From NCBI GenBank assembly GCA_964035575.1, contig OZ037881.1, forward strand, positions 620,001-684,000: a DNA stretch of 64,000 nucleotides. Reading direction: 5' to 3'. Position 1 is the stretch's first letter, and each line of letters opens with the position of its first letter. Position numbers and translations under genes: made by a program. The notes beneath the pieces are model-generated. The model made no database searches. It had not been told where the DNA came from and saw only the letters and a program-made list of their open reading frames with translations. Origin of the DNA: Rhynchopus sp. YZ270_cl-10. Taxonomy: Eukaryota; Euglenozoa; Diplonemea; Diplonemida; Diplonemidae. Below are positions 40,642-50,271 of the stretch, piece by piece.

Positions 40642-41204
40642 AAAAGAAGAAGAAAACCGTTTGCAATGCCCAATTGCTGTGGTTATTTCACTACAATGCT
40701 CTCTGTTGTCTGCCCCCCGTCTCCGCTCTCTTCCTTTTAGACTTGTAATATGATTTTGTTTGAGTAAAGTCCTCTCTTTCGCGCTGATTCAATACCTTTA
40801 TACATTTGTTTCGCTCTTACCATTTTAGGATGTGGTCGTGTGTGACTTGAACCCCATGCACGTATCAATGTTGCTTGGTGGTAGGTGTCCCCAAATCACC
40901 GTGGAAACTCCCTTAATGGCGTAACATTTATTTGGTACACATGCTTCTAGTTTTTTTTTTTGCAAACACGCAAAACATACAGTGACGCCACATCCAAACC
41001 CCAAAACGAGAAGAGAAAAAAAATAGAAAATCTGCTGCGGAGGAAGTGAGGTAAAAAAAAAAAAACAAAAAACAAAACATTTGTGCAGCTGAAAAAGTGC
41101 ATTTACAGCACTATTTCCCTCCTCAATTCAGCCACACCACACACACACACACCCTTTCGGTTTTCATTGAAATATTTTTTTGAGTCTTTTTTTCATCGTT
41201 CCAA
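40642..41204. other. Spacer 3' of decarboxylase gene
   Basis: No gene seen. T/A runs and a CA-dinucleotide stretch near 41130. Confidence 0.5.
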
Positions 41205-42800
41205 TCACGCTGCCTCGGTTGCGGGAGCGGAGGTCGGGGACTTGGTGTGTGTTGGGTGGACGTTGAAGGACTCGTTCAGCTCAGCTGCACGCTGGGCGTG
41301 CTTTTCGGAGCGCGACTTCTTGAAGGAGATGTTGCCGAAGGCGACGCTGTTGGTCTTGGGGCTCACCATGTCGGGCTGCTCCTTTGCGCTCTCTGTCTGG
41401 TACGGCTTCCACGTGCCCTTGAAGGCAGACTCAATCTCGTCCACAAACATAACAATCTTCTCGACAGTAACGTTGGGCATGACAACAACGTGCGCAATGT
41501 CCCCCTGGCAAGCGAGCTGCCAGTGCTTCACAAACGGCTCCGGTGGGCGTGTCAACACAACAGTGGTGCTCCTCTCGTTCAGCTCAGCCTCCACTCCACG
41601 GTCCTTCAGCATGGAGCACAGGAGACGTGCGTTGGCGTGGCACATCTTCACCTTCTGGTTCAAACGTTCCTTCCCTCCCTTCTGCAGGGAGTACCACAGG
41701 AAGATAGGTGCGTGCCCGTTGCGCGACCCCATGATCGTCGTGTCGATCGAGTTCAGGTACTCCACCTCGGTCGAGATCTTTTCGAGGTTCTGCTTCCTGC
41801 AGATGACCACACCACAGGGCATCGGGCATCCGAGGAACTTATGTCCCGAGACGCACATGCTGTCGATGTCCTGCTGGAAGTTGACCTGCTCAAACTCCTT
41901 CATGAAGGGCAGCATCAGCGCGTACAGCGCACCGTCGCAGTGGATGTACCAGTCCTCACGCTTAAAGTCGTTTGCCTTGAGCGCACCGATGATCTGGTCC
42001 ACCGAGTCCACGGCGCCACGCACGGTGGTTCCGATGTTGGCGCACACAATGGCGGGGGTACCCTTGTTCTTGGCAAGCTCCTCGGAGAGGTGCGCGTAGT
42101 CGATTTCACCATTCTTGTTTGAGCGGATGCGTCTGTACTCCATTCTGTAGAAGGTGCAGGCCTTGAAGATGCTGTAGTGCGAGTCCTCCGATGCGTAGAG
42201 GATGGCAGTGGGGAGGTTCTCCCTTGCGCAGATGATGGAGTGCAGGTTGCCCTCAGTACCGCACGACGTCACGTAGCCCCAGTAGTCGCCTTCTGCGATC
42301 TTCCACATGTCTGCGAAGAAGGCAAGCACGTCGAGCTCGAACTTGCGGGAGTGCACCCCGTAGTTGGACTCGACAAAGGGGTCACCCAGGTTGTTGATGC
42401 TGTACTTCATGCAGTCAAAGATTTCCTCGTGGTCGTAGTGCAGGTTGTATGGGTACCCGAAGTGGTACGCAGAGCGGTCGTGCAGGTAGTCCTTGTACTC
42501 CTCCAGCACATTTGTCACCATTTGGTCGTGCGTCACAACCTGCACCTGGGACAGCACGACCTTGAACTTACGCTTCCCCTGGAACTCGCTGAAGGCAACA
42601 CGCAGGCTCGAGTCTGTGTTCAGTGAGATGCGGTCGCCATCATCATCAACGTAGTGCAGCGCCACAGGGTGTGTCTCCCCAGCCGCGGACACCACAGCCT
42701 CTGTGAACTCAGCCAGACGCAGCGACGACGCAATCTCGACCTTCGAAATCTCCTCCTCGGCCCAGGCCTTCACAATCTTGATGATGTACGTCTCAGACAT
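41205..42800 (-). CDS. PB1 domain fused to PLP-dependent group II decarboxylase (serine/histidine type)
   Basis: A 531-aa cytosolic enzyme. Residues 1-85 form a PB1 domain with the acidic OPCA-type stretch HYVDDDGDRISLNTDSSL (49-66). Residues about 95-470 are a PLP decarboxylase closest in motifs to plant serine decarboxylase and bacterial PLP histidine decarboxylase: GYPYNLHYDHEE, SINNLGDPFVESNYGVHSR, TSCGTEGNLH, His208 in DSHYS, Asp289 in IHCDGAL, and the PLP lysine K321 in VSGHKFLGCPMPCG. Near the C-terminus, LACQGDIAHVVVMPNVT is also typical. Product would be ethanolamine or histamine; sequence alone does not decide. The last 60 residues are Ser/Thr/Lys-rich and probably disordered. PB1 is a dimer or oligomer module, and its fusion to this enzyme is unusual. 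The start is the first Met, just before the first PB1 strand. CAG lies 11 nt upstream. Confidence 0.9.
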   Translation of the reverse strand: MSETYIIKIVKAWAEEEISKVEIASSLRLAEFTEAVVSAAGETHPVALHYVDDDGDRISLNTDSSLRVAFSEFQGKRKFKVVLSQVQVVTHDQMVTNVLEEYKDYLHDRSAYHFGYPYNLHYDHEEIFDCMKYSINNLGDPFVESNYGVHSRKFELDVLAFFADMWKIAEGDYWGYVTSCGTEGNLHSIICARENLPTAILYASEDSHYSIFKACTFYRMEYRRIRSNKNGEIDYAHLSEELAKNKGTPAIVCANIGTTVRGAVDSVDQIIGALKANDFKREDWYIHCDGALYALMLPFMKEFEQVNFQQDIDSMCVSGHKFLGCPMPCGVVICRKQNLEKISTEVEYLNSIDTTIMGSRNGHAPIFLWYSLQKGGKERLNQKVKMCHANARLLCSMLKDRGVEAELNERSTTVVLTRPPEPFVKHWQLACQGDIAHVVVMPNVTVEKIVMFVDEIESAFKGTWKPYQTESAKEQPDMVSPKTNSVAFGNISFKKSRSEKHAQRAAELNESFNVHPTHTKSPTSAPATEAA

Positions 42801-43409
42801 ATTAACAATGCTGTTCTATCTATTTTCCTGAAGCGTGGAGTAGAAAACCAGAAGACCACATAGAAGACCACGTAGAAGACCAGGTCGAAAAGGAACAAAG
42901 GGGGGAAAAAATCGTACCTTTTTTTCTCATATGGGATGCGTGCGGAGGGGTTTGCAGGGGAATATGGTGAAGGGAAGTTGCCAACGCAACGTGCCTCTTC
43001 CTTGATGATCTCATCTTGTCTTCGGAAATTCCGCGTACGGTACTCTCGGTCCTACAAAAAATTTTATATTTGTGTGTGCACAAATACAGCATTCTTGACG
43101 TAAGACAATCTTGTAAAGAAGGGAAATTAACAAATCAAACAACATAGACAAGCGGGGATAGGGGTGGATGTAGTGTGATAATTATTCATAATGTATTTGT
43201 GTATTATGGGCAATTATCACAATACAGCCCAAAAGGGTGGAATCGTAGACAATAAAAGACAGCATCGATCTCACCTTCACGACAACTGTGAAGGAGAATC
43301 TAACTCTTTTTGCAACGACATCGTATTTGCTATATAAGCATGGCCACAATATGATACAGTCTCCATCAGGAGTGACGGAGACTGGGGGTAGGGGGGGAAG
43401 TGAAGTTGA

Positions 43410-43441
43410 CAGAGCAAACGCCGTTCGGGACGCAGGCACTG
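43410..43441 (+). repeat. Family-1 dispersed hairpin
   Basis: CAGAGCAAACGCCGTTCGGG..GCACTG with a 6-bp closing stem having one mismatch, preceded by GAAGTTGA. Confidence 0.55.
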
Positions 43442-43470
43442 AAGGGGTGAGGAGGGGTAGAGAGAATAGT

Positions 43471-43532
43471 AATTGATGCAGGCACCTCCTGACTGACCCA
43501 CGTACGATGTCAGTCGTCCGGATGAAAGCACA
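43471..43532 (+). repeat. Family-2 dispersed hairpin, best fold
   Basis: Perfect 7-bp stem GACTGAC with GTCAGTC around CCACGTACGAT, between GATGCAGGCACCTCC and CCGGATGAAAGCAC. Begins 30 bp after a family-1 unit. Confidence 0.65.
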
Positions 43533-43743
43533 AAAAAAAAAGGGGGGGAAAAAAAAAGAGCAAACAAAACTGTGGAAGTTGGTTGTGTCTCAACACAGAC
43601 ACTAAAACAAACAAAAAGGATCAAAACGACAACGAAATAGTGAACAACCAAAAGCAATAATATCATCAACGCAACCTAACAGAGGTGGGCAATCACTACC
43701 GGGTACTAAATGATGCATGCACAATCCAGGGAAATGAATTTGA

Positions 43744-43775
43744 CAGCGCAAACGCCTCAAATAGTCAGCAGTGAG
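43744..43775 (+). repeat. Family-1 dispersed hairpin, diverged
   Basis: Preceded by GAATTTGA; CAGCGCAAACGCCTC is intact but the 3' side is changed and closes poorly. Confidence 0.4.
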
Positions 43776-44455
43776 GCCCAGGGCCTCCCACACTGCTCGT
43801 ATCTCTGCTTCTCTGTACAGTTGCTTGAAATGATCGGCTTCTTTGCTGTTCTGTATTCCATACATACTCGTTCAGAAGCTAAAATATAAAATAAACAGCT
43901 GGTCTTTATCATTGCTTCTCACAATCGCCAGAGGTAAAAAAAGTGGGGGAAAAAATCAATACCAAGTACCCACCCCATTAGGTAAAATTGTTCTGGGTAA
44001 TAACGAAGAGAGACACTCAGGGTGTATTGGGTACCAATGAACAAAATGAAAAAGAAATTGATAAACAAAAAGGGCCTTTCGAAGGTGTGCACTTATCGTG
44101 GACATGTTCACAGACCTTGGAACAGAGGGGTGGGAGTGTGGAGAAAACAAAGCTATCATGATGCAAGCCCCTTCTCCTACATTGGGCAATTCAGTTCCAG
44201 TTATGTACGGCGGACAACCAATCAAACGCCAAACATAACGTTTGAACCAAAACAGAAGCAAAAAAAACCAAGCAGGGGGATGGCATCTGCAAGAGAACAC
44301 CAACAGCAGTGAACATCACCTGTATTGCATAAACATCAACACAGCACAAATGAGAACCCAAAGCAATGACAAAAACACACAAAAAGAAAAGAAAGGATAA
44401 AGCTATGTAAAGCAAAGTACCTACATCAATCGTGATAAACACCTCAGAATAACAA

Positions 44456-47400
44456 ACTTCACAACAACGCAGAACAAGCAGACACACGACAGGGTGAAGA
44501 AAACGTATGTGCACCCCGAGACATCGGGTAACGTACACAAACACTTCCTCCAGAAAAGATGGGCCTGAAGAGCAGGAATAATATCATTTCCCCTGTCGTG
44601 CAGTCTGCAACTGCGAAACTCTCTAGATCTCAGCAAGACACGTCCAGGTCAGCTCAAAGCCGTCCTGCACCACGCTCGAGTCGGAACTGAAGTACACCAA
44701 GGCACCACCAGCCACGTCCATGCTTGTCGGTGTGCTGGTCCCCTGGTAGGTGGCTGCCGCATCCGCACCCACAGGCACGCTGTACACATACACCTTGTCG
44801 TAGCCAGACTCCGTCGAGAACGACACCCACGTCAGACGCACGTTTCCATCGCACTCCAAGTGCCAGCACTTGTTCTCGCTGTTCGCGTACGATGTTGCAG
44901 GCGGTGCCGGGTGCTGAAGAGTGCCAGGTGTCAAGGTCTCGCCGTGTCCTGCACAGTACGAAGGGAACTCAAATGCAGGGGGTGTTGGCGGCACTGCAAC
45001 AGCACACTCGTACCCAAGTGCGAATCCTTTGCCAAACACGTACGGGTCAGAGGAGAAGCGCACAAGCACGTCACCGGTGTGTGTCGACACTGACGGTGTC
45101 GTAGTTCCAGAGTGCTGGGACACCTGAACGAAGTCTCCGTTTGCGTTGCGGTCGCTGACGTACACGTAGTCGTAGTCAACCTCAGTGTCAAAACGCACCC
45201 AGGTCAGCGTCACCTGCTCATTGCAAGGAATCAGCCAGCACCACTCCTCGTTCGACTGGTAGTCATCACCGAACACAGCAGGGTGCTGGAAGTCCCCAAC
45301 CAGGTCTGTCTCTGTGATCTCAGTTGCGCACACAGCCGGGAACGATGACGGAGGAGAAGGGGTCGGCACAGGGGTGACAGGTGGTGACGGGGTGGGTGCT
45401 GGTGTCACTGGCGGGGATGGTGTCACAGCAGCACACTTGTAGTCAACAGCAAACCCATTCGCCACCACGCTCGAGTCCGAGGAGAAGCGCACAAGCACAT
45501 CGCCACTGTATGTCTGGCTTGCAGGTGCCGCAGACCCAGAGTGTTGGGACACCTCAACGAAGTCTCCGTTCATGTCGCGTGTGTACACGTACACGTAGTC
45601 GTAGTCAGCCTCAGTGTTGAAGCGCACCCAGGTCAGCGTCACCTGCTCATTGCAAGGAAGCATCCAGCACCACTCCTCGTTCGACTTGTAGTCATCACCG
45701 AACACAGCAGGGTGTTGGAAGTCCCCAATCAGGTCCGTCTCTGTGTTCTCAACAGCACAGAACGCCGGGAAGGGCAGGGTCGGTGCAGGCACAGGTGTCG
45801 GCACAGGCTCGGGTGTGGGCACAGCGTCCTCGCAGATGTACTCAATCGCAAACCCGTCGCCCGACACAGAGTCGTCTGAGGAGAAACGCACCAACACGTA
45901 CCCAGGCAGCTGGCTGCCTGCAGGCACAGTTGTACCTGTGTGCACAGCCGCCTCCACGTACGATCCAGACTCAAGTGTGTACAGACGCACGAAGTCGTGG
46001 TCCTCCTGTGTGCTCATGCTCAGCCAGTTCAAGGACACGTGCTTGTTGCACTGGATCATGAAGCAGAACTCCTCGTTGGTCTTGTAGCCACTAAGTCCGT
46101 GGACCACGTTACCAACCCTCAGGTCATACAGGTATGAGTCCTGGCAGAAGGTAGGGAACGCCACAGGTGCAAAGGTCTCTGGCACTGGTGTCGGTGCAAT
46201 GGTCGGCTCTGCTGTGGGTTCTGCTGTTGGTGGTGCAGGAGTCGGGACGTATGTCTGGGGTGCTGGTGTGGCTGTCGGCGAGTCTGTCGTCTGGCACGTC
46301 CACGTCAGAGTGTAGCCCTTGTACGGGTTCGGGGGACAGCTGCCTGGGCAGAAGGGGAAACCGTCAGTCACAAAACGCACAAGCACGTTGCCCCACACAG
46401 ACACGGGTGCAGGCAGGGTCTGTCCGTAGTAGACGCCAATCACAACCTCGTTCCCTTCGCTGTCGTAGCTGTACAGTGTCACGGCGTTGTTGGCGTTCTG
46501 GGTGTCCAGCAGCGTGAAGGTCACCTCCAGCGTACCCCCGCACATCAGCTTCCTGCAGTCCTTGTCACCGCGTGCGTGTCCACCGTCACCCTCAGGGCGG
46601 TCAACGGTGCCTGCCTCCTCGTACTCCACGTACTCAGCACACTGTTCCGGCCTCAGTGTCGGCATCGGTGTGGGGCGCGGTGTGGGTCTCGGTGTTGCTG
46701 GTGGCGACTCTGTCTCCGGGTGCTGCGGGGACTCGAAGTCGGTGCAGTGCATGTCGAAGTTGTCGAGCCACCCGTGGCCAGTCGCCCTCACGGTGTCAAA
46801 GCCTGTTGTGCACGCCGGGTTGAACGAGGTTGTGAACTCCTGAACGCCGTCAATCGACACAACAGCAGTCATCGTGTTGAAGTCGAATGCAACATCAAAG
46901 TGGTAGAACTGGTCCGGCACAATTGTCCACGACGTCGTTGAAACAATGCCTGTCGAGGGGTTGGATGCAGACCACACGTACGGTGCAGGGGAGTCCCTGC
47001 TGCCTGTCGCGTGCCCAGACACTTCAAAGCACCGGGATGTTCCCGCCTGGAACGGCTCCACAGAGAAGCTCACTCCGCTGAACCCACCCAGGTCAGTGTT
47101 GAACTTGGCAAGGTCGAAGGAAACACGTGTCGGCCTGCTCAGCGACCACAGCGGCAGGATTGCATCATCACCCGACGCACCCAGGAAGTCGGGGTGGCCC
47201 ATGCGCAGCGACGACCCTGTGGCACCCACCTTGTGTGTTGCGTCCAACTCGCAGGAGTAGCCATGTGCCCAGTCGCCAACGTTTGCGTCAAAGGAGTTCA
47301 CAACGTTGCTTGGGCAGTCCGCATCACCCTCGCACTCAGGTCCACCAAAGCCCCCGGCACATGCACATGGCTGCATCACATCGCCTGTGCACGTGCCACG

Positions 47401-48533
47401 TCCGCTGCACACGAAGGGGTCGTTGGCCTCCTTTCCGAAGCACACTGTGTTCGTTGTTGCCACACGCACGTACGCGTAGCACGTCTTCAGCGGCACACCA
47501 CCAACACTCACCGTCATCGCCAGTGCGTGGGTCTCACCTGCCTCTGCTGCAGACGGTGTGTACGTGATCAGCGAGTGTGCCCCACCGTTCCTAAACTTCA
47601 TCCCGGTGTCCTTGTACTCGTACACCACGTTCGCACTCTCGGGAAGTGTGCTGGCGTCGTAGCTCACAGTGAGTTCAACATCCGGGTTCTCTTCGGGCAT
47701 GTAGTTCGACGCAAACGTAACAAGGAACGGCTTGTCTTGCGGGATCACGTGTGTCACCTCTGTGTCGATCGAGGCCATGCACGTCGGCTCTGTGTACTGC
47801 TTGCTGCACTTGTTGTACATGAAGTCGAGTGCTGCCACGTCTCCTTCACTCAGTCCTCCGATGGTTCCGATCAAACGGAAGGGTGCGGTGATGCTGATCT
47901 GCCCGGTTGCAATCTGGAAGGCCCACATCGCGTAGTGCATGATCCCACGGTAGTCGTACTTCCCCAGGTCACGACCATTGTACATCTTTGTGAACTGGCT
48001 CAACTTAGCCGCCTGAATCGCATCTGTGTTCACACTAATAAAGTCATCACGGTCACGTCTCTTCTGCTCGTGGTCAAGCCCAACGTTGTGTCCGATCTCG
48101 TGAACAGCTGCCCTTTCGCCACAGTTCGGTGCAAGGGAAATTCTGTTCCTCCCGCTCTGCGGACCGATGGGTGCGGTACACCCATTTCCAGACCAGAAGT
48201 CGATGTACATTGGCTTGGCCTCGCACTCCGCCAGACTCGCGCATGCCACGAAGCGCAGGCACGTCTTCTCCTCAAAGTGCCGGATTGCGTACAGAATGCG
48301 TGCGTCCCCCTGGCTGATCGGCGTCTGCCCCTCGTATGATTCTGTGGATGTGATCCACCACGGGATCAGCTCACCGACAGGCCACAGCCGCTTCGGCCCA
48401 TCCAGGCTCGACGCAGCCAGCACATCACCTTCACGGCCAAGTCCTGACACGTCTGCAACCTGCAGCAGCAACACTGTACTCAGCAGCGTTTTCATTGTCA
48501 TGTTTGTATCGTGATATCTGTGTTTTGAAGGGG
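44456..48533. repeat. Segmental tandem duplication, left unit
   Basis: The block from the 3' flank (about 170 bp past the stop) to about 30 bp before the ATG recurs at 50272-54777 with very high identity. The 1.7 kb between the units is unique. Confidence 0.9.
44623..48501 (-). CDS. Secreted astacin metalloprotease with five CUB domains
   Basis: A 1292-aa secreted zinc protease. Signal peptide about 1-20 (MTMKTLLSTVLLLQVADVSG). Astacin domain about 40-235: zinc motif HEIGHNVGLDHE (H134, E135, H138, H144) and Met-turn IMHYAMW. An EGF-like module lies near 350-390 (CSGRGTC..CACAGGFGGPEC), then a laminin-G-like segment, a Pro/Thr linker, and five CUB-like domains starting near 615, 778, 908, 1050 and 1180. 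They are joined by Pro/Thr linkers such as TPAPTPSPPVTPVPTP. CUB marks include WCW, DYDYVYVY and GDVLVRFSSDSSV. The domain set is like BMP1/tolloid proteases, though the EGF and CUB order differs, and processing of extracellular substrates or prey protein is plausible. I start at 48501, where the paralogue starts, and not 46 codons upstream. Confidence 0.9.
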   Translation of the reverse strand: MTMKTLLSTVLLLQVADVSGLGREGDVLAASSLDGPKRLWPVGELIPWWITSTESYEGQTPISQGDARILYAIRHFEEKTCLRFVACASLAECEAKPMYIDFWSGNGCTAPIGPQSGRNRISLAPNCGERAAVHEIGHNVGLDHEQKRRDRDDFISVNTDAIQAAKLSQFTKMYNGRDLGKYDYRGIMHYAMWAFQIATGQISITAPFRLIGTIGGLSEGDVAALDFMYNKCSKQYTEPTCMASIDTEVTHVIPQDKPFLVTFASNYMPEENPDVELTVSYDASTLPESANVVYEYKDTGMKFRNGGAHSLITYTPSAAEAGETHALAMTVSVGGVPLKTCYAYVRVATTNTVCFGKEANDPFVCSGRGTCTGDVMQPCACAGGFGGPECEGDADCPSNVVNSFDANVGDWAHGYSCELDATHKVGATGSSLRMGHPDFLGASGDDAILPLWSLSRPTRVSFDLAKFNTDLGGFSGVSFSVEPFQAGTSRCFEVSGHATGSRDSPAPYVWSASNPSTGIVSTTSWTIVPDQFYHFDVAFDFNTMTAVVSIDGVQEFTTSFNPACTTGFDTVRATGHGWLDNFDMHCTDFESPQHPETESPPATPRPTPRPTPMPTLRPEQCAEYVEYEEAGTVDRPEGDGGHARGDKDCRKLMCGGTLEVTFTLLDTQNANNAVTLYSYDSEGNEVVIGVYYGQTLPAPVSVWGNVLVRFVTDGFPFCPGSCPPNPYKGYTLTWTCQTTDSPTATPAPQTYVPTPAPPTAEPTAEPTIAPTPVPETFAPVAFPTFCQDSYLYDLRVGNVVHGLSGYKTNEEFCFMIQCNKHVSLNWLSMSTQEDHDFVRLYTLESGSYVEAAVHTGTTVPAGSQLPGYVLVRFSSDDSVSGDGFAIEYICEDAVPTPEPVPTPVPAPTLPFPAFCAVENTETDLIGDFQHPAVFGDDYKSNEEWCWMLPCNEQVTLTWVRFNTEADYDYVYVYTRDMNGDFVEVSQHSGSAAPASQTYSGDVLVRFSSDSSVVANGFAVDYKCAAVTPSPPVTPAPTPSPPVTPVPTPSPPSSFPAVCATEITETDLVGDFQHPAVFGDDYQSNEEWCWLIPCNEQVTLTWVRFDTEVDYDYVYVSDRNANGDFVQVSQHSGTTTPSVSTHTGDVLVRFSSDPYVFGKGFALGYECAVAVPPTPPAFEFPSYCAGHGETLTPGTLQHPAPPATSYANSENKCWHLECDGNVRLTWVSFSTESGYDKVYVYSVPVGADAAATYQGTSTPTSMDVAGGALVYFSSDSSVVQDGFELTWTCLAEI

Positions 48534-50271
48534 TGGGAGGAGAACGAGGGGACAAGACACTCAAAACGTGGAGGGGTTCTTTACTTTTATGTTTTGCTCC
48601 TTTTTCCTCGTCATTGTTTTTTCCTTTGCCAAAAAACAAAAGGCAGTATATACCCCTGCCAACATGCAGGATGCTGTGCAGGGGCAGCAGTCTGACTCTC
48701 TGTCCAATCCCAGAGGGGAGCTATTAGGTCTCCTCAATGGGTTTGAACTATCTTGCAGAAACTGCGGAAAATAAATGAGCGGGAAGCTGGGGAAACATGA
48801 TGGACCTCTTTGCCCATGCACATACGTCTTTGAATAACGTGGAAACAACTATGATAGTGGGGAAGGAGGAGGGAACTTGGACAGTGTTCCTGACACGATA
48901 CGATCATGGATCCCACCGTTGGTGGTGACACAGGAACACGGATGATGCCCCACACTCTTGCAACGTTGTGTGATGTTAGCAAGAGGCATGTGGTAGTGGG
49001 GATCATGACTTTGAATTGGTGTGGAGATGTGCTTCGGTACTTTACGTACCACAAATGTGTGAAGAGCGGGTGTGACGATGACACGCGTTGACTAATTTTG
49101 CCAACACATTAAACTGCGGCCGTTCTTTTGATCGAGGATGACCTACACCATTAAGATGTACGACACTCTGATCAAGGCATGGCAGCATCGTGCTTGTGAT
49201 AAATGGTTTTTTTTTTTGAATTGGGGGAGAGAGAGAGGGTAGGGAATAGAACGGAGGCGGTATGACTACGTGAACGGAGAGGCACAAACACAGGGTTTCG
49301 CTATCTATACTACACCAAGCGAATAGAGATCTGTGTTGCACCGGGTACTGTTCACCACCTGTTCGAACCTGCTCTCCGAACGATTCGTCCAAAAAAAAGA
49401 CAACGACAGAAGGATAGGATACTGAACGATACCCACGCAGCCTTCATAGACATCATCCAGAAAAAAGGGTGCGAAATTCACAGTGCAAGAAAGTGGAAAA
49501 AAAGAGGGGAAAATGTCCCAGAGAGGAACAATGAAACGCCAGCACTGCAAAAAACCGTGAAGTAAGTGAGGGAGAGGGTAATGTGTTTTGTGCACAGACA
49601 GAACCAAGGGGGGGAGCAGGGCAAAAGGGGATGCGTCAGATGGGCTTATAGCGTACACCTCTGTATTGCTGGCGGCACAGCTAACGATGTGCCCCAAATT
49701 ATGTTTACTCTTCGCAACCACGCGGCTGTACAGCAAAGGATTGGAAAAGAGTAGCACATTGTCACTCAAAGATGGTTCGGACAGATAGGCAGTCCGAACA
49801 CTGTGTGATACTAATAAACAGAGAAAGCTGGTGGGATGGTCAAAGCCTCATGTACTACTAAGTCAACATCTAACAAAGAGAAGTTCGAAGTGCAACAAAT
49901 GATACTAAAACAATAAAAAATCATTCAACAACGTACGGTCACAACAGGACACATGCATCGTTAAAATATAAAATGATTCAAAAAGAGAAAAGGTAAAGAG
50001 GGATATAAAAGGTCGGTGGGAGGGTGAAACAATAATGGAAACAAATCAAAAAACCAAAATAAGTCTGCAATAACCATGACACACCGTTCCAACATCGTGT
50101 CCATGAGAGTAAGTTCTTCATACACCACGTAGTCAACAGTCTCAGAGAACAAACTTATCTCAGAAGGCTACGCAACATAGAAACAATACTCAGAACATTC
50201 ACACATGCCACGAAGGCGGAAGCGGGTGTGCAGAGGTACAATATACTGCAATAAAAAATAACCTTAGCTAG
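48534..50271. other. Unique spacer between the duplicated protease genes
   Basis: No gene recognised in 1.7 kb. A short hairpin GTTCGGAC..GTCCGAAC lies at 49775-49799. Confidence 0.55.

Larger units (their letters stand above)
42801..44622. other. Intergenic region with family-1 and family-2 repeats
   Basis: No gene recognised. Contains a family-1 hairpin at 43410-43441, a weaker one at 43744-43775, and a family-2 unit at 43471-43532. The last 170 bp (from 44456) belong to the duplicated astacin-CUB block. Confidence 0.55.
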
